A DNA stretch of 64,000 nt from Peromyscus leucopus (taxonomy: Eukaryota > Chordata > Mammalia > Rodentia > Cricetidae): contig NC_051082.1 in the NCBI RefSeq assembly GCF_004664715.2, positions 6,469,072-6,533,071 of the forward strand, given 5' to 3'. Under the pieces are notes generated by a model. The model was not told the origin of the DNA. It did no database searches and was given only the letters and a program-made list of their open reading frames with translations. The position numbers and the translations under genes were made by a program. Positions within the stretch are counted from its first letter, which is position 1, and each line of letters begins with the position of its first letter. Shown here one piece after another: positions 1-13,335 of the stretch.

Positions 1-2546
1 GACCTCCTGAAATTTGACAGGTGATACCTATCAACAAAGCTTACTGCTGGTCTTTTTAGGACTTGGTCATTATCGCAAAAGTTCCTCTCTGGGGCCTGAA
101 AGATACTTTATCTACAGACAGCAGGAAGCAATTTGGAGAACACAACATCCATATTCCCAAGTGGGGTTTGGGAGGCTTTTGGTTATTTGGTGGGTTATGG
201 ATGTTTATTATCATCTAGGGGCATATGGTATATTTATACAAATATAAGTTACTTTTTACACTATATATCTGTTTCTACTCTTGTTTAATGAATTTTTGTA
301 TATTTAAAAAAGTTAAGGTTATTTTGCTACACCATGTTGTATGTATGTTTCTATTTTTGTTTGAGGTATTGTTGTCAGGGAATGATAGTATTCATACCTG
401 CCCCTTAAGGACCCACCCATTGTCCAGACCACATCATCTTATGTAAAGTTAGTTCTCTTTAAGAGAAAATCCCTCCCCTTTTTCTCTTCCTTCCTTCCTC
501 TATCCCTCTCTCCTTTCAGAAAACTCTTTGCACCTCTGCTTTCTCTTTTTCCCTCTTTCTCTCTGTCTCCCCTTCCCAATTACTAAATCTACAGGTCTAA
601 AATTTCTAATTAAGTTCTTAAATTTTAACTTCTATTCCTAGTTTGAACATGTCTCAACAGTTCTCCATTTGGCTTGCAGAATTGTCAAAGCATCGGTTGC
701 TGACTGCAATCTGCTCCAAATGATCATGAGCTCTGCACTTGCTGAAGGCTGATGTAGACCAGACCAGCCAATGTGATTGTTCTCCATCTCTACAGCTTGG
801 TCAGATAATCACATGTTTCTGATAAGTGGCCCATTGCTTAAATTCCCTGCATACCTTTGACTAGCCTTTTATTCTCTTTGGGCACTGACCACCTATGACC
901 TCTTTCAGGTTGTAGCAGCTATAGAAGAGAGTATGTCATCCCTGCCCCTGAAATAGACTAAAATGGCTAAGTCAAAGAGAAACTCCCTGGCATAGGGGAC
1001 AGAATGTCTACCTATAATGCCCATTGATATACTAGGAAACTGGGCCCAGAGCTGTCAATTGATAGATTTACTAAATTAAATGGCTGCACAATAAGACACT
1101 TGACCTGCTTTATGTAGAATCAAAAATGTATTACATAGCCTTTAAAATAATTATTTTTATATAAGTCATTCAGGATTATGATCTGGCTGTACTCAAAGAT
1201 CAGAACAAGGACTTAGGAATAGCAGTAGATGAAGATGTCGCTGCCCTAGAAAAATCTGTTACACATTTAGAGAAATTATTCTCTCCTCTAGCTAAAACAG
1301 TTCTCCAGGTAAGAAGGAGCCTTGACCTAAAACTTATTCAATTGGTGTCCCTGGTTATCATTCCTTCATGAAGGGGGCCTAAGCAAGGCCTTAGGAGAGG
1401 AATGCTGTTTTTATGAGAACCACTCAGGGGTCATTAGAAACTCCATGTCCCTGCTGAGGGAGCAGATCTGTGAAAAAGGCAGATGCAACAAGGAAACCTT
1501 CCTGATGTCTGTCTTAGCTATCCCCTTAATGATCTTGCTTCTTTTGAACCTTTGACAGGTGTAGCCTAGGAATACCTGCATGTCAGATGTTTGCATTGAG
1601 ATTCACAATAATGACAAAACTGCAGTTATGAAATAACAACAATCCTCAAGTATTGTGGTTTAGTTTGGACTTTGTGTATGATGATAGAAATGTAAAACTA
1701 CATTTGATTCAACTCTGGTTTATAATATATTCTATATGATAATAGAAATTTAAAGTTATAAAAGATCTATTCAGATTAACCAAAGCTATCTTGGAGATTT
1801 ACACCTATCTCTTTATCAAATCTTCAACACCAAGCTTCCAGAAAAGTTAAATGTATGATGGCATGTATTTAATAAATAACAAATTTGATAAACAAGATAC
1901 ATATAAAATAAAGTTTCTTGTCCCCCAAGAAGGTTCTTTTCTCAGAGTTGGGCCACAACCCAACTCACAAGTCCTGTTTTTCTTGTTCCCATTTGGCCCT
2001 GAATCTTTCCCCTGTCACTCTTCTTTGCTTTCTCAGGAGACAATAAGTCCTATTCTTATGAAAGCTGCTAACATATTGGAGACTTTTAGGGAACATAAGC
2101 TGATAGTCAGCCATTCATAGCTAATAGACAGACAGTCCTCAAATACTCAGAGATCTGCAGAATATGGCATTTAAAATGTTTAATTAGAGAGCTCTTCATG
2201 ATAGAGAGACATGCTGGCGACTGACAGGACCTTTATTTCCTCCAAAGAAGATGGATTGGCACAGAACCTCCACTTGGAACTTGCTTCAGAGTGGCAGTAC
2301 CAGTTGCTAAGCAAAACCAGCCTTTCACCTCAACTGCTGCCAGGGCTTTTTTCAAACCATGGACAACAGGACTCTGGAGCCCATTGCCTCACTTTTGCCT
2401 AGAAAAGGTAATTTGGTCCTCCCCAGAAGTACCTACCCCAAAACTGTCAGATCTTCAGAGGCCTTGCAGGCCTAGGGCTGACAACCAAAGACTGATGTTG
2501 CCCTGAGACCTCTGTCCTCAATGACCATGGAGGATGTTGGGGAGGT
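1..2546 (+). mobile_element. Degenerate ERV 3' region, cut by the window edge
   Basis: Frames at about 1170-1560 resemble the ectodomain of a retroviral transmembrane protein (heptad-like stretch, then a CC-containing motif) but carry several breaks. Neighbouring sequence matches 9.7-11.2 kb and 40.0-41.2 kb in the same order, so the three are related copies. No intact gene. Confidence 0.6.
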
Positions 2547-2911
2547 TGCTGTGGGATGGTCATTCTGTAAGCTATGAATCTGTTTTGCTACCATTGATTA
2601 ATAAGGAAAATTCTATGGCTTATGGCAAGAGAGAATAGAGCCAGGCAGGATATCCTTAGAGATACAAGGAGAAGAAGGCAGAGTCAGAGAGATATTGAGT
2701 GCTGCCCAGGGAAGCAAGATGTGATACAACACAGGTAATGCCAAAAAGCTACATGGCAAAACATAGATCAATATAAATAGGTTGAATTATGTTGCAGGAG
2801 CTAGTTAATGATAAGCATGAGTACAGGCCCAACAGTGTGTCATTAATATAAGCCTCTGTGTGTTTACTTAGGACCAAGTAACTGTAGGACACAGGAAAAC
2901 TTCAGCCTACA
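2547..2911 (+). mobile_element. Solo LTR in old ERV sequence
   Basis: It begins TGCTGTGGGATGG and ends CCTACA, and is flanked by GGAGGT and GGAGGC, a 6-bp duplication with one mismatch. The end sequences match the LTR type at 15765-16157, but the middle differs. Confidence 0.65.
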
Positions 2912-3266
2912 GGAGGCTGTCTAGCCAACAGGGAAGTCTCTGTCACTTTCAAACACTAACTAAGGTAAAATGTACCCTTCTCAGATCTCTGATGTCATTT
3001 GACAACCAGGCTTTGTCAATTCAACAGCTGCAACCACGGTTTCAGGTGCCTTTTTTGTTCTCTATGTGAAATTCACAGGCCTCATTCTCTTAGAGCTCAC
3101 ATTGAGTCTAGACACAGTTCACCTTGCTACCAGATTCAAACTCACTTTTCTATGACTGCTCTCAGCATCTCCTGGTGAATTAGATAAAAAGAAGATGCTT
3201 TAACGTTTGTTTATGTGAAAATAGGAAAGATGTCTCACGTCTGTTCAATTATCCTTCTCAGATCTG
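2912..3266. repeat. ERV remnant up to the unit A boundary
   Basis: No gene. It has weak similarity to the ERV interior near 41.2 kb; the Pla2g1b 3'-flank sequence shared with other units begins near 3267. Confidence 0.4.
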
Positions 3267-3897
3267 AAGATGTGGTGGCTGGTGAACAATGTCTGCTGGC
3301 CCAATGCCCTCTGGCCTCTGTGTCTATCATTCCTCATGTACCCTCTAACTTTTCACCCCAGTCCCTTCTTTATCTGACATCTCACCCTCTCCCTGGATAA
3401 AACCATGTGGGGGTGAGTTGAGTTGGTTGTCTCCATATTCAAGATGCCCCTACCCTTCCAGCAGGACTCTGGACAGCCACTACCAGGTACTACCATTCAC
3501 TGTGCATGGGCAGGTGGCTCTAGCTGCACCTGTTGCTCACCAGGCCTGACCTAGGGAGGGCATGGCCTGAGCTCTGGGATAGGGGTGGGGATAGAAAAGC
3601 AGAGGACTGGGCATGTGTTCACTAGAGGAAAAGAGAACCAGAGCCACGTAGCCTTAAACCAGCCAATGGGATATCTTATTCCTAAATCATGTTGACAAAG
3701 AAACCAGAGATTAACCTGGCTTTGCCTACAGGTTCAGGTGATATTGAAAAGTAGAAGAAATGAAAAGTTCTCTTTTGTTTGTTGTAAAAAGTTAGGCTGC
3801 TGTGTACTTTAGAAGGACAATTATCCTGTGGTGTGTGTTTAGTGAAGACTGGAAGGTCTTCATGATGTAATCCTGACTTCAGGACACTTATGTCAGT

Positions 3898-5350
3898 GCA
3901 GTTTGGTTTTGAGATAGGGTTCATCTGTGTAGCTTTGGTGCCTGTGCAGGATCTGGCTCTATAGACCAGGCTGGCCTCAAACTGACAGAGATCCACCTAG
4001 CTCTGCATCCTAAGTGCTGGGACTGAAGGCATGAGCCACCACTACCCAACCTATATCCAACTTCTTATGATGAACACACAGCAGAAGTGCTTTTAGTCCA
4101 ATATTTTCAGGGCCAAGATGTTCCTTTAGTGCCCATGTGACACTGCCTCTTTCTCTCTTCTCTTCCCTCCTTTCCCTTTCCCTGCCTTATCTCTCCCCTT
4201 TCTTCCCCTGTCTGTCTCCCTTAACTCCCCCTTTGTATCTAAGACTGAGTTTTTCTTCTACTTTTTGTTTTTTTTTTCCATTTAGGGTTTCTTTGTGTAA
4301 TACACCTGGCTATCCTGGAACTGGATTTTTAGACCAGGTTGGCCTAGAACTTCAGAGATTTGCTTTCCCCTGCATCTGCATCACACTGTGCTGAGATAAA
4401 AAGGAATGGCCGGGATCATCACCCACTCTTCAAGGTGCTCCCAAATGGTAATCTCTTTACCATTAATCTTCAGTTTCCAGATCTGGATGGAATGATGTTC
4501 TGTGAGGATCTAGTTATGTTCCATAGACAGAGACTGCAATAACCACAGTCAAGCTCTTTCTATAGATTCTTTATTAGAGGACACAGTGTGTAGTGAAGAC
4601 AACCAGGCAGGCAGGGATGGTGTAGGCAGTAACTGAGGTGACAAGTCTAACACTTAATACCTTTGTACTGCTTGTTGTGTAGAGCCTGGGAGAAGCAGAT
4701 GGCGGCAGGTGGTCACAGTTGCAGATGAAGGTCTCACAAGGGTTGTTTTTGTCCACAGAGATACAAGAAAAGAAGTTGAGTGGAGCCCATGGCCCTGCTC
4801 CATATGATTTGTAACCAAAAGATAGTGGTACACCTAGTATCGGTGCAGACTCAGGGCTGAGAAACAGAGCACTCAGAAGTCCATTGGGTTGTCCAAATTT
4901 CTGGAACACACTGATAATGAGAACATTAGCTGTGGGCTGTGGAGATGGCACAGTTGGTAAAGTGGTTGACATACAATCCTGAGAGCCTGACCTAGGATGC
5001 CCAGAGACCATGGAAAAATCAAGGTGTGCTTGGGACATCTGTAACTCTATTAGGAAGTAGGGAGCATAGATCTCCAAAGCTTGTTGGTCAGTCAGACTAG
5101 CTGAAGGTGAGTGTCATATTTACTGAGACAAAGGCTCTAAAGAGATGGTAGAGAGTGACTGAAGAAGACATGGGATGCAAACTCATTCCTGTACATAAAA
5201 AAATTAAACACATGTATTTAATCCTAAAACCAGGAAAACTACAAATATAAACTACCACTCCTAAAACAACATGATTTAAGACAATCCTCCTGCCTCCACC
5301 CCCAAGGGCTGGATTACAGGTGTGCACCACCATGCTCAACTTATGGGTTC
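3898..5350. repeat. SINE fragments in unit A
   Basis: A reversed B1 at 3898-4050, an older reversed B1 at 4272-4395, and a B1/B4-like fragment at 5280-5400. The pyrimidine tract at 4140-4270 is part of the duplicated unit's 3' flank. Confidence 0.7.
4647..4752 (-). pseudogene. Pla2g1b: Unit A exon 4 remnant
   Basis: The exon is 106 nt against 107 in copies C, D and E. The missing base follows the Asp99 codon and shifts the frame, so the usual stop is no longer read. The acceptor reads GTGG. Confidence 0.8.
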
Positions 5351-6009
5351 TGGAGGTGGAACTCAGGACTGTGTGCATGCTAGGCAAGCACTCTAGCAAT
5401 TGAAATGTTCTCAGCCCTCTGAATGTCACCTGTAAAATGTAAATGATAAATCTTGCCCTGCACAGGTATTTACTCCAGTATCTGACTTACAGCCAATGAT
5501 GCAGCTCTCAATTGTCTAGTCAGTATGGAATCAGTATAACACAGCAGCTAGCAGGGGAGGCTTTGTCTATGCTTTGGCAGGCAAGATGGCTCAGGAAATA
5601 AAGGCACTTGCTGCCAAGTCTGACCCAAGTTCCATCCCCAGTACTCACATGATCGATGGAGAGAACAGACTCCTGCAAGTTGTCCTCAGACCTGCACACC
5701 TGTGTTGTGGCAGAGGCATGCCTTCCCCAATAATACATAAAATATTGAAAATTTTTTAAAAAGTATTGGAATGGTATAGATCTGTTTCCAGAACCAAATG
5801 CCATCACTTCTAAGGTGAGTGACCTTGGGCAAGTGACCCAGCCTTCCTCATCTTCCTCATCAGTGACCTCATCTATATTTTAGTATCTAACAGATAAGGT
5901 TGTTGTAAGGTAAATGAGACCAAGGTTATGACAGGTAAATGGTGACTGTCCTTGTTAGTTCCCTGTCCCTTCCAAACCCATGAGAGACAAGCAGAGTCCA
6001 GAGGTCCTG

Positions 6010-6126
6010 TAGGTGATCTTCCTCCCAGAGCATGAGTAGGAGCTGCTGTAGGGTTTGTCTGTGAGAGATTTGCAGTTTTCCAGCCTCTTGACCTGATCAT
6101 AGCAGTGGTCGTGAGTCCTGCAGCAC
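6010..6126 (-). pseudogene. Pla2g1b: Unit A exon 3 remnant with canonical His48-Asp49
   Basis: The frame reads CCRTHDHCYDQVKRLENC. Two codons before the next cysteine are missing relative to copy C, and the donor CAGTG/GTAGG has been removed by a short deletion. The acceptor dinucleotide reads TG. Confidence 0.8.
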
Positions 6127-6289
6127 CAGGAGAGAGGAAGGAACAGCTGAGGGAGGAGTATGGACCCACAGGAGGTCAGTTCTCACCTGCAGACGTTCTC
6201 AAACCCGTCAGGATGACTTAAACACGATGTTCCACAAGAAATGGTCCTGAGGCTCTAGAACCTGTGATTTCAGTTAGCATTTATTTACT

Positions 6290-6686
6290 TGTTGGAGACC
6301 GACTCTGGACAGCTGTGTCTTGAACCTTGTGTTACCTGCCACGATTTATCAAGCCTCGTGTAAATAAGAGGCTTTTAGTCTAACCTAGGAATGTAGGAAT
6401 AAATAAACCTCTTTAAATCAGCTAGCTGCAGGGGCCTGGGACCAAAGCGACCTCCTGCTGACCCTCCCTCAGGAATTTTCTTTGTCCTCTCCTCACTCCT
6501 GCTCCCCCTCCCTACCTGAAGCCCTGTTTATAAGCTCTAACACCAGTCAATAAAGTGAGACCTTGACGCAACTCAGACTGACTCTCTTTCTTCACGCGCT
6601 TGGTCTCCTTTCCCTCTCGCCCCCCATTGATTCCTAGGTGGTCCCTCCTCGAGACCCTCGAATAACCTGGCCTGCTGGACGGGTCA
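6290..6686 (+). repeat. 5' LTR of the young ERV
   Basis: TG...CA ends, an AATAAA near the R region, and 2 mismatches to the 3' LTR over 397 bp (A/T near 6402 and G/A near 6569). Confidence 0.9.
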
Positions 6687-9600
6687 AGTGGCGCCCGAAC
6701 GTGGGGCTCGATGCACGGTGGCTCACTACTGGACGGCAAAGAGAAAACGGGGTCTGGCCAGACTCACTAGGGTAGAGGTGCCCCAACAGCATCACTCGTG
6801 CGCTGCGGGCAGCCTTGAGGTAAGTGCCGTCCAACTATCAATGGGTAAAGTACTCTCTAAAGAGGCTCTCTTCATTAAGGAAATGAAGATTTCAGGGAGA
6901 GGGGAATAAGAGTCAAAAAAAAAAAAAAAGAAAAAAAAAAGATTTAATTAAGTTTTTCTGTTTTGTGGAAGAAAAATGTCCCTGGCTGGTTATTAATGGC
7001 CCGGGCATCCACCCTTTGACGTGGAATAATGTCAGAAAGGATATCAATAACTTGCTTAAGGATGGAGAGAATGTCCCCGATGCATTCTTTAGTTTCTATG
7101 GAGTAATCAGAGATCTTTTATAGGATTCAGAAAAGGATAGTAGGGTGTCACATCTTCTGGCACTTGCTGAGGACCTATTAAATGATGTGTCCATCCCAGA
7201 AGATGGTAAGAGTGAGGTTGTCACAAATCACATTGAACAAAAGACCAAAAAACCCCACTGGGACCCTCAAGGGTCCAGAGGTTTATTGACATCTACCGGT
7301 AAGAGCGCTCTCTGTCTTGTCTCTGTCTCTGTCTTGTCTCGTTATGTTTTGTGCCAGTCGACTGATTTGTACTTTGCAGGCTCGATTTGTGCTTTGCAGG
7401 CTCTCACTGGGACAGACGTGTCCGGACAGTGATCCTGGGAGGGAAAGAGAGACGTCTCATTCCCGAGCCATTTGGGGCCACCTCAGAAGTGACCATTTGA
7501 TTTTAGGAGTCTCCTCCAGGGAGTGCTCAGGAGAGGAGCATCTTTGGGTACCTTTCCCCTGGTGGAAGGAAGTGCCACTTTGTATTTTGTCCTGGGAAAT
7601 TGTTAGAGCCATTCTGTGGGAGTTTTTTGTATGTTTTATTGTGGTCATTGTTACTTTACACTCTGTTTCTCTTCCAAGAAATAAGGTACATGTCTGACTG
7701 ACAGGGATGAGAAAGCCCCCTGATGTCTGTTTGATCAAGGACAGAGATCCTCGAGTCTCGATTGTTTTTGGTGTGATTGAGCCTGGAGGGTCACTCTCCA
7801 CAGAGCACACCAGGCTGTCATTGTTCTTGGAGCTTTGTTGGTTGTCTCGTTGGGGCAAAATTTTTCTTTCGCGTGCCCTTGGTCTTGTGTGTAGTGTGTT
7901 AACTGTTCTCATTGTTGACTTGACAGTGACGGACGCTATGGGACAGTCTCCTTCTTCTCCACTAGACCTTTGCCCAGCCCACTGGAGGGATGTGCGAGCC
8001 ACAATCGAGGGGCTTGCTTGCTGTGAGTGAGGCCATCATCATCTCAGTGCTGATGTGCTGGTACTTGAATTGTCTGTGTAAATGTCATCTGTTTCTGCTA
8101 CTCACCTCCCTTATTTTCCCGGAGAGAAGGAGAGAGAGGCACAGCGAGGGCCACCTCCCTCCCTCCCTAGCTCTCTTGCTATCAGGACTCAGGCAGCTGG
8201 CTGCTCTCACGAAGGTGGGGGTGCGTGCTCTGAGTACAGGCAGGCTAAGATTCTCATGTCCTGCTCTGGACAGGACAATGGCTGCCTGCAACTGACAAAA
8301 CTGTGTGAACACTGAACAGAGAATCTGACTTTAGTCAGAGGAGTTAACAAAAACTTTTTTTCAGGAACACTGGCAGCCAAGGACATACTTTATGACCACT
8401 GCTCCCCCTCCCTTCCTTTACTGTGATAACTTCAAAGTCTCTTCTGCCAGCCAGGAATTTCTCTTGTTAACCCTTCTCTGTCCTGATTGGGAAACCTCAG
8501 TAAACCCCCCCCCAACTTCATCCCCTACAGACAAAGAGAAGCTAAAACCAGGATTCTTAAATGTAGATAAGAACTTAGACGCCTTTTTCCAGGTGGCTTT
8601 ATCAACTACAGAAACTTAAGAAAACACAGAGTTAGGATATGACCATCTGACAGAGACTAAGTGGTCATAAAACATCCCAAACTCCCCAAACTCCCCAAAC
8701 CCGGGAGACAGCTCATAAAACTCCTAAACAAGGTTGCTGAACAAATGAGAAGTAAAGATAACATGAAAAACTACTGATATGAACCTAAAGTGGGATGCGG
8801 GCGGTGGGAGATGAATTATGTGGTCTGTGCTAGCCTCACATAGAAAGGTGCTCGCTCCTTCCAACCTCCCTGCTGTGTGTGTGAGAGGTTTGGAACAAGC
8901 CCCCCTGCTGAGGCTTGTAAACTTCATTTAGATAAACCTTGCTTTTGCATTCTGTACCTGAGGTCTCTGATGGCATCTTTGGGGACGAGAGACCTGGGCA
9001 TAACACTGATATTACTTAAAAAAGAAATGTTAAATTACCAGTTCAAGATACTGGGGAAATTATGCTTTTGTTTCCACAGGAAAAATAAAAATTTACATGG
9101 GTTTTGGTCATTTGAGTTCAATGTGTTACAAATACTTGCCATCATTTAAGAAAATTGGTTTCAAATTATTGTAGGTTAAGACAAAAGTTTAAATAAATGA
9201 TTTTTTGACTTGAGGAAGCAGTTTAAGATATAAAAATTTAAAGGCTTAAGCATGTCATGAGGGTTTGAAAAAAAATATAATGAAACTTTAAGGTCTAACT
9301 TTAAAGTTTAAGTAAACATGTTTCAGATTTCTTTCTCTTGCTATTCTGCTGTTACATGGAGACTCCAAAGGGTCATAGTTTTAAAAATGTCTGTCTATTC
9401 TGCAGGTATGAATGAAAATGTGGCCACATGTATGTTTGGTTTTGAATGTCTGAGTTTGCATGCATGTCCTTCTGTGTCAAGGAATACAAGTTAATACTAG
9501 TCACCTGGTTATCCAGATACTAGTTTAAAGCATAAACGGTTCTATTTAAATAAAAACAAACTGAGAGGTATATTTGACTAATATATCTATAGGAGAACAA

Positions 9601-11744
9601 ATTAGCCTGGTCATTATTACCAAACTTAGAGATATTTTCAAGATTAGGCCTAGATTTGTTTGGCTCAGATACATTTAATAGATAATGGTCCTCAAACCTG
9701 TCAATGATCTGATGAATATGACATTTAAATTATTTGATTAAAAACTTACTATCAGAAACAGAGACTCCTAGCTCCCCAGCTCCTAGCAATGACTCCCAAG
9801 GTCTCCAAAGAAGATATGGAATGACAAGAAGATGCCACCTGAATTGCGAATGACACTGACCACAGGGCAAGATGCCCCAATGCAACGCCTGCCTCCAGGA
9901 CCCAGCCCAGACTATGGACAAGTAGTAGGACACTGTCAGTCTTCTGTGTCCCTATTCCACAGAAAAGGTACTCTGCCTTATGGGCTTGATGGTGGTAGAA
10001 GATTGATGTTATTCTGACTGGTACCTCCAACGCTATAGAGACCTGGGTAGGGATTGATCACTGTAATTTATAGGATTGGATGCTTCTTGGTCTGCACTCA
10101 GATATAGTTTATCCTTCTCAGATCTTTGATGGCTAGGCTAGCTCTAACTTTGTCAGCATGGCAGCATCAGACAACCAGATCTTTCTGCAAGGCCATAACT
10201 AGCTTGTAAGCTCACTTAAAAAAAATGTTCTAAGATGTAAAAATTTAAATAAATCATAAAGGTTCAGATATGAGTCTAAAATAAGATATGTTTCAGATTA
10301 CTCTCCTGTTCTATGGTTCAGAGCTTAACATTTAGGAGTCCTGATGAGCTGATAGAGCAATGACCACTTACTGTTCAGTCACAAGGTCAACATTTTGGAT
10401 TTGTTTTAAATGTCATCTAGATATGTGTAAATGTAAACCTAAAAGTGCTTTTCACCAGGCCAAAATCTCTGTCCAACTTACACCTGGCTTTCTGGACAGA
10501 AGTAAAATGCCCAAACCTGTAGTTCTTGTTGGGACTCAAAGGTATAAGTCTACTTCTGCTGTTTTACAGATACCCATTATCTGCTTTGTCTACAATATGG
10601 ATTTCAGTACAGATTGGTAATACTAATGTATCTAAAACTTTTATGTCATTCTGCAAAAAGGCATCAAAGGATCAAAAGAGTCATAAAAACATAGATCCAC
10701 TCCACAGAGGTCAAAAGAACCCCAGATAAGTATTCCTAAAGATGGTATTTTTCCTCTCTCCTGGTCTTGGGATTAGTGCTTTCCCCATCACTAAGGGTAT
10801 GGACCTAAGGTTTCAAATAAGTTCATAAATTTTAACCTCTGTTCCTAGTTTAAATCTGTCTCAACAGATTTCTACTTGGCTGGCAGACACCTCCAAGTTT
10901 CAGTTGCTCACTCCACCACTCCAGACGACTGTGGACTCCGGACATGCTAAAGGCTAACGTGGACCAACCCAGCTAACATGATTCTTCTCTGTCCCTATGG
11001 GGTCAGGCAGCTACATGCTACTGACAAATGCCCCCTTCCCAGTCTTTGACCAGCTTTTCAGCCTTTTGGGGGTGGGGCCCTGATAACGACACCCCAATGC
11101 CAGCTTGAAGCAGTTCCAGAAAGAGAATACATCGTCCCATTTTCCTTGTTCTAAAAAGGCTGAAATGCTGGGTCAAAAGAAAACTCCCTGGCATAGAGAC
11201 AAGATGGCTAATTATACATGAACTATGCATGGCCATTACAGGCCATGAGTTACTAAAATAGGCCATGAGTTACTAATACAATACCATAATTTTAAGATTA
11301 AAATTTGCCAAAAAGAAAATGGGGAAATGAAAGACCCTAGCCCTTCAGGCTTACACCCCCCAAGCCCCAGGAATAGAGAAAACTTCAAGCACCAGGAAAA
11401 TAAAAACTAAAAATCTAGTTCCAAGAGCAACCTGACTTAGCCATTGTTCAATCTCCCCTGCAACCATTTAACAATGTAAAGAGATTTCTGTTAAGAGATG
11501 TGCTCAACTGAGACTGGGATAGTTACAGGTGTTCCAGGAAGGACCACTGTGACCTGTGTGTAAACTCCACTCCTGCCTTGATACCCCCCTCCCCTTTGAG
11601 GTTTCAGGAAAAATGTACCTGTTGACACAAATTACCCGTCTGTGATCACTCTGTACCCAGACCATGATCTTGTGAAACGAAATTGTATGGGAATTGTAAT
11701 CTTGTGGATTTTTCCTTTATAAGCCTTTATGGGGCTGCAGTAAG

Positions 11745-11978
11745 ATGCGGCTCTTGCTCTTAGGAGCAGGGTTTGCCCTTCTATATAGAAGCTTTAAAGA
11801 ATCCCCTTGGCTTTCTACCCTGATCCCCACACTCCTGGCACCCCTGATTATTTTCCTTCTCCTTCTCATTACCTTTGGTCCCTGGGCCTTTCAGCGGTTG
11901 ACTCGGTTTATCAAAAATCAGATTGATTTGGCCTTACCACGACATGTCTTGATTCATTATCACAGAGTAGATTCCTAG
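11745..11978 (+). pseudogene. ERV env fragment: membrane-spanning tail
   Basis: A 77-codon frame has a long hydrophobic stretch (about residues 28-50) followed by a basic cytoplasmic segment, as at the end of a gammaretrovirus-like transmembrane subunit. The rest of env is missing or degenerate, so no functional envelope is encoded. Confidence 0.55.
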
Positions 11979-12244
11979 GAGGCCAGCCAGGAGCCCCATC
12001 AAGGACTCAGATTCAGTGTCCTAAAGCCCTAACGTCCCCACGGTCTTGCTAGAGAGTACTCAATGACGGGAATAGTACAGGGCCCACGCAGGAGACAACA
12101 GCGTACAGAGGTCGTCGAGACCGGCTCAACATGGCACCTGCCATGCGTGGGAGTCCCCCTGTATAGCCTAAGACAGAGGCTCTCTCGGACCTCCGCAATC
12201 CCGATCTTATGGACTTGGTCCATTTTTGAGAAAAGAGGGGGAAC

Positions 12245-12641
12245 TGTTGGAGACCGACTCTGGACAGCTGTGTCTTGAACCTTGTGTTACCTGCCACGAT
12301 TTATCAAGCCTCGTGTAAATAAGAGGCTTTTAGTCTAACCTAGGAATGTAGGATTAAATAAACCTCTTTAAATCAGCTAGCTGCAGGGGCCTGGGACCAA
12401 AGCGACCTCCTGCTGACCCTCCCTCAGGAATTTTCTTTGTCCTCTCCTCACTCCTGCTCCCCCTCCCTACCTGAAGCCCTGTTTATAAGCTCTAACACCA
12501 GTCAATAAAGTGAGACCTTGACACAACTCAGACTGACTCTCTTTCTTCACGCGCTTGGTCTCCTTTCCCTCTCGCCCCCCATTGATTCCTAGGTGGTCCC
12601 TCCTCGAGACCCTCGAATAACCTGGCCTGCTGGACGGGTCA
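12245..12641 (+). repeat. 3' LTR of the young ERV
   Basis: The same 397 bp as the 5' LTR, preceded by an AAAAGAGGGGG polypurine tract and followed by the TTTACT duplication. Confidence 0.9.
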
Positions 12642-12663
12642 TTTACTGAAAGCAAGTTCTGTG

Positions 12664-13335
12664 GAGTGTGGTCAGTACAGGCCTTTAATTACAGTACTTG
12701 GCAGGCAGAGGCAAATGGATCTTCAAGTTTGAGGTCTGTCAGGGATACATTAGTGAATCCCTTTCTGACAAAAAGTGATTTTCTTGAAAAAACAAAGCTG
12801 AGCCGGGCGGTGGTGGTGCACATCTTTAATCCCAGCACTCAGAAGGCAGAGCCAGGTGGATCTCTGTGAGTTCAAGGCCAGCCTGGGCTCCCAAGTGAGT
12901 TCCAGGAGAGGCGCAAAGCTACACAGATAAACCCTGTCTCAAAAAACCAAAAAAAAAAAAAAAAAAAAAAGCTGCAGGAATATAGTGAAAGTAAATATTC
13001 TGAAGTTTTAAAGCCAAGGCCAACACTCTGATGGGAGCTTTAATGGTTGGCCATGCCTCTGTCTGGTGACTGAGGCCAGCATTGTCCACTATTTAAATCT
13101 CACACATTCTGCTTTCTGGGACCCCTAGATACAGGATCCTCTTGGACTGACTTCTTTGCATGACAAGAGGGGAAAATACATGCTGGGTGTGGTGATGCCC
13201 ACCTTAAATCTCAGTACTCCGGCGGCAGAGGCTTGAAGATCTCTGAGATCAAGGCCAGCATGGTCTCCACAGTGAGTTCAAGGACAACTAGGACTACATA
13301 GAGAATGCTTGTCTGGAAACAAAGAAACAGACAAA
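12664..13335 (+). repeat. B1 SINEs in intron 2 of unit A
   Basis: An old B1 at about 12664-12790, a younger full-length B1 at 12801-12971 with an A-tail, and another at about 13176-13335. Confidence 0.8.

Larger units (their letters stand above)
6290..12641 (+). mobile_element. Young ERV (6.35 kb) with paired LTRs, coding-defective
   Basis: LTRs at 6290-6686 and 12245-12641 are each 397 bp with 2 differences by eye. They begin TGTTGG, end GGGTCA and are flanked by the perfect 6-bp duplication TTTACT (6284-6289 and 12642-12647). The primer site TGGCGCCCGAACGTGGGG (tRNA-Lys type) starts at 6689, and a purine tract precedes the 3' LTR. The interior is a patchwork: a degenerate gag-like start near 6.95 kb, LTR-like sequence near 8.3-9.0 kb, ERV sequence related to 1-3 kb of this window, and an env transmembrane tail near 11.75-11.98 kb. 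No full retroviral gene is open, so it must have moved in trans. Confidence 0.88.

Noticed and set aside
4574..5077. 167-codon minus-strand frame
   Set aside because: It fuses the frameshifted exon 4 of unit A with intron sequence; there is no splice-consistent product.
7457..8002. 181-codon minus-strand frame in the young ERV
   Set aside because: Antisense to the element, with no family resemblance; probably a chance frame in ERV leader sequence.
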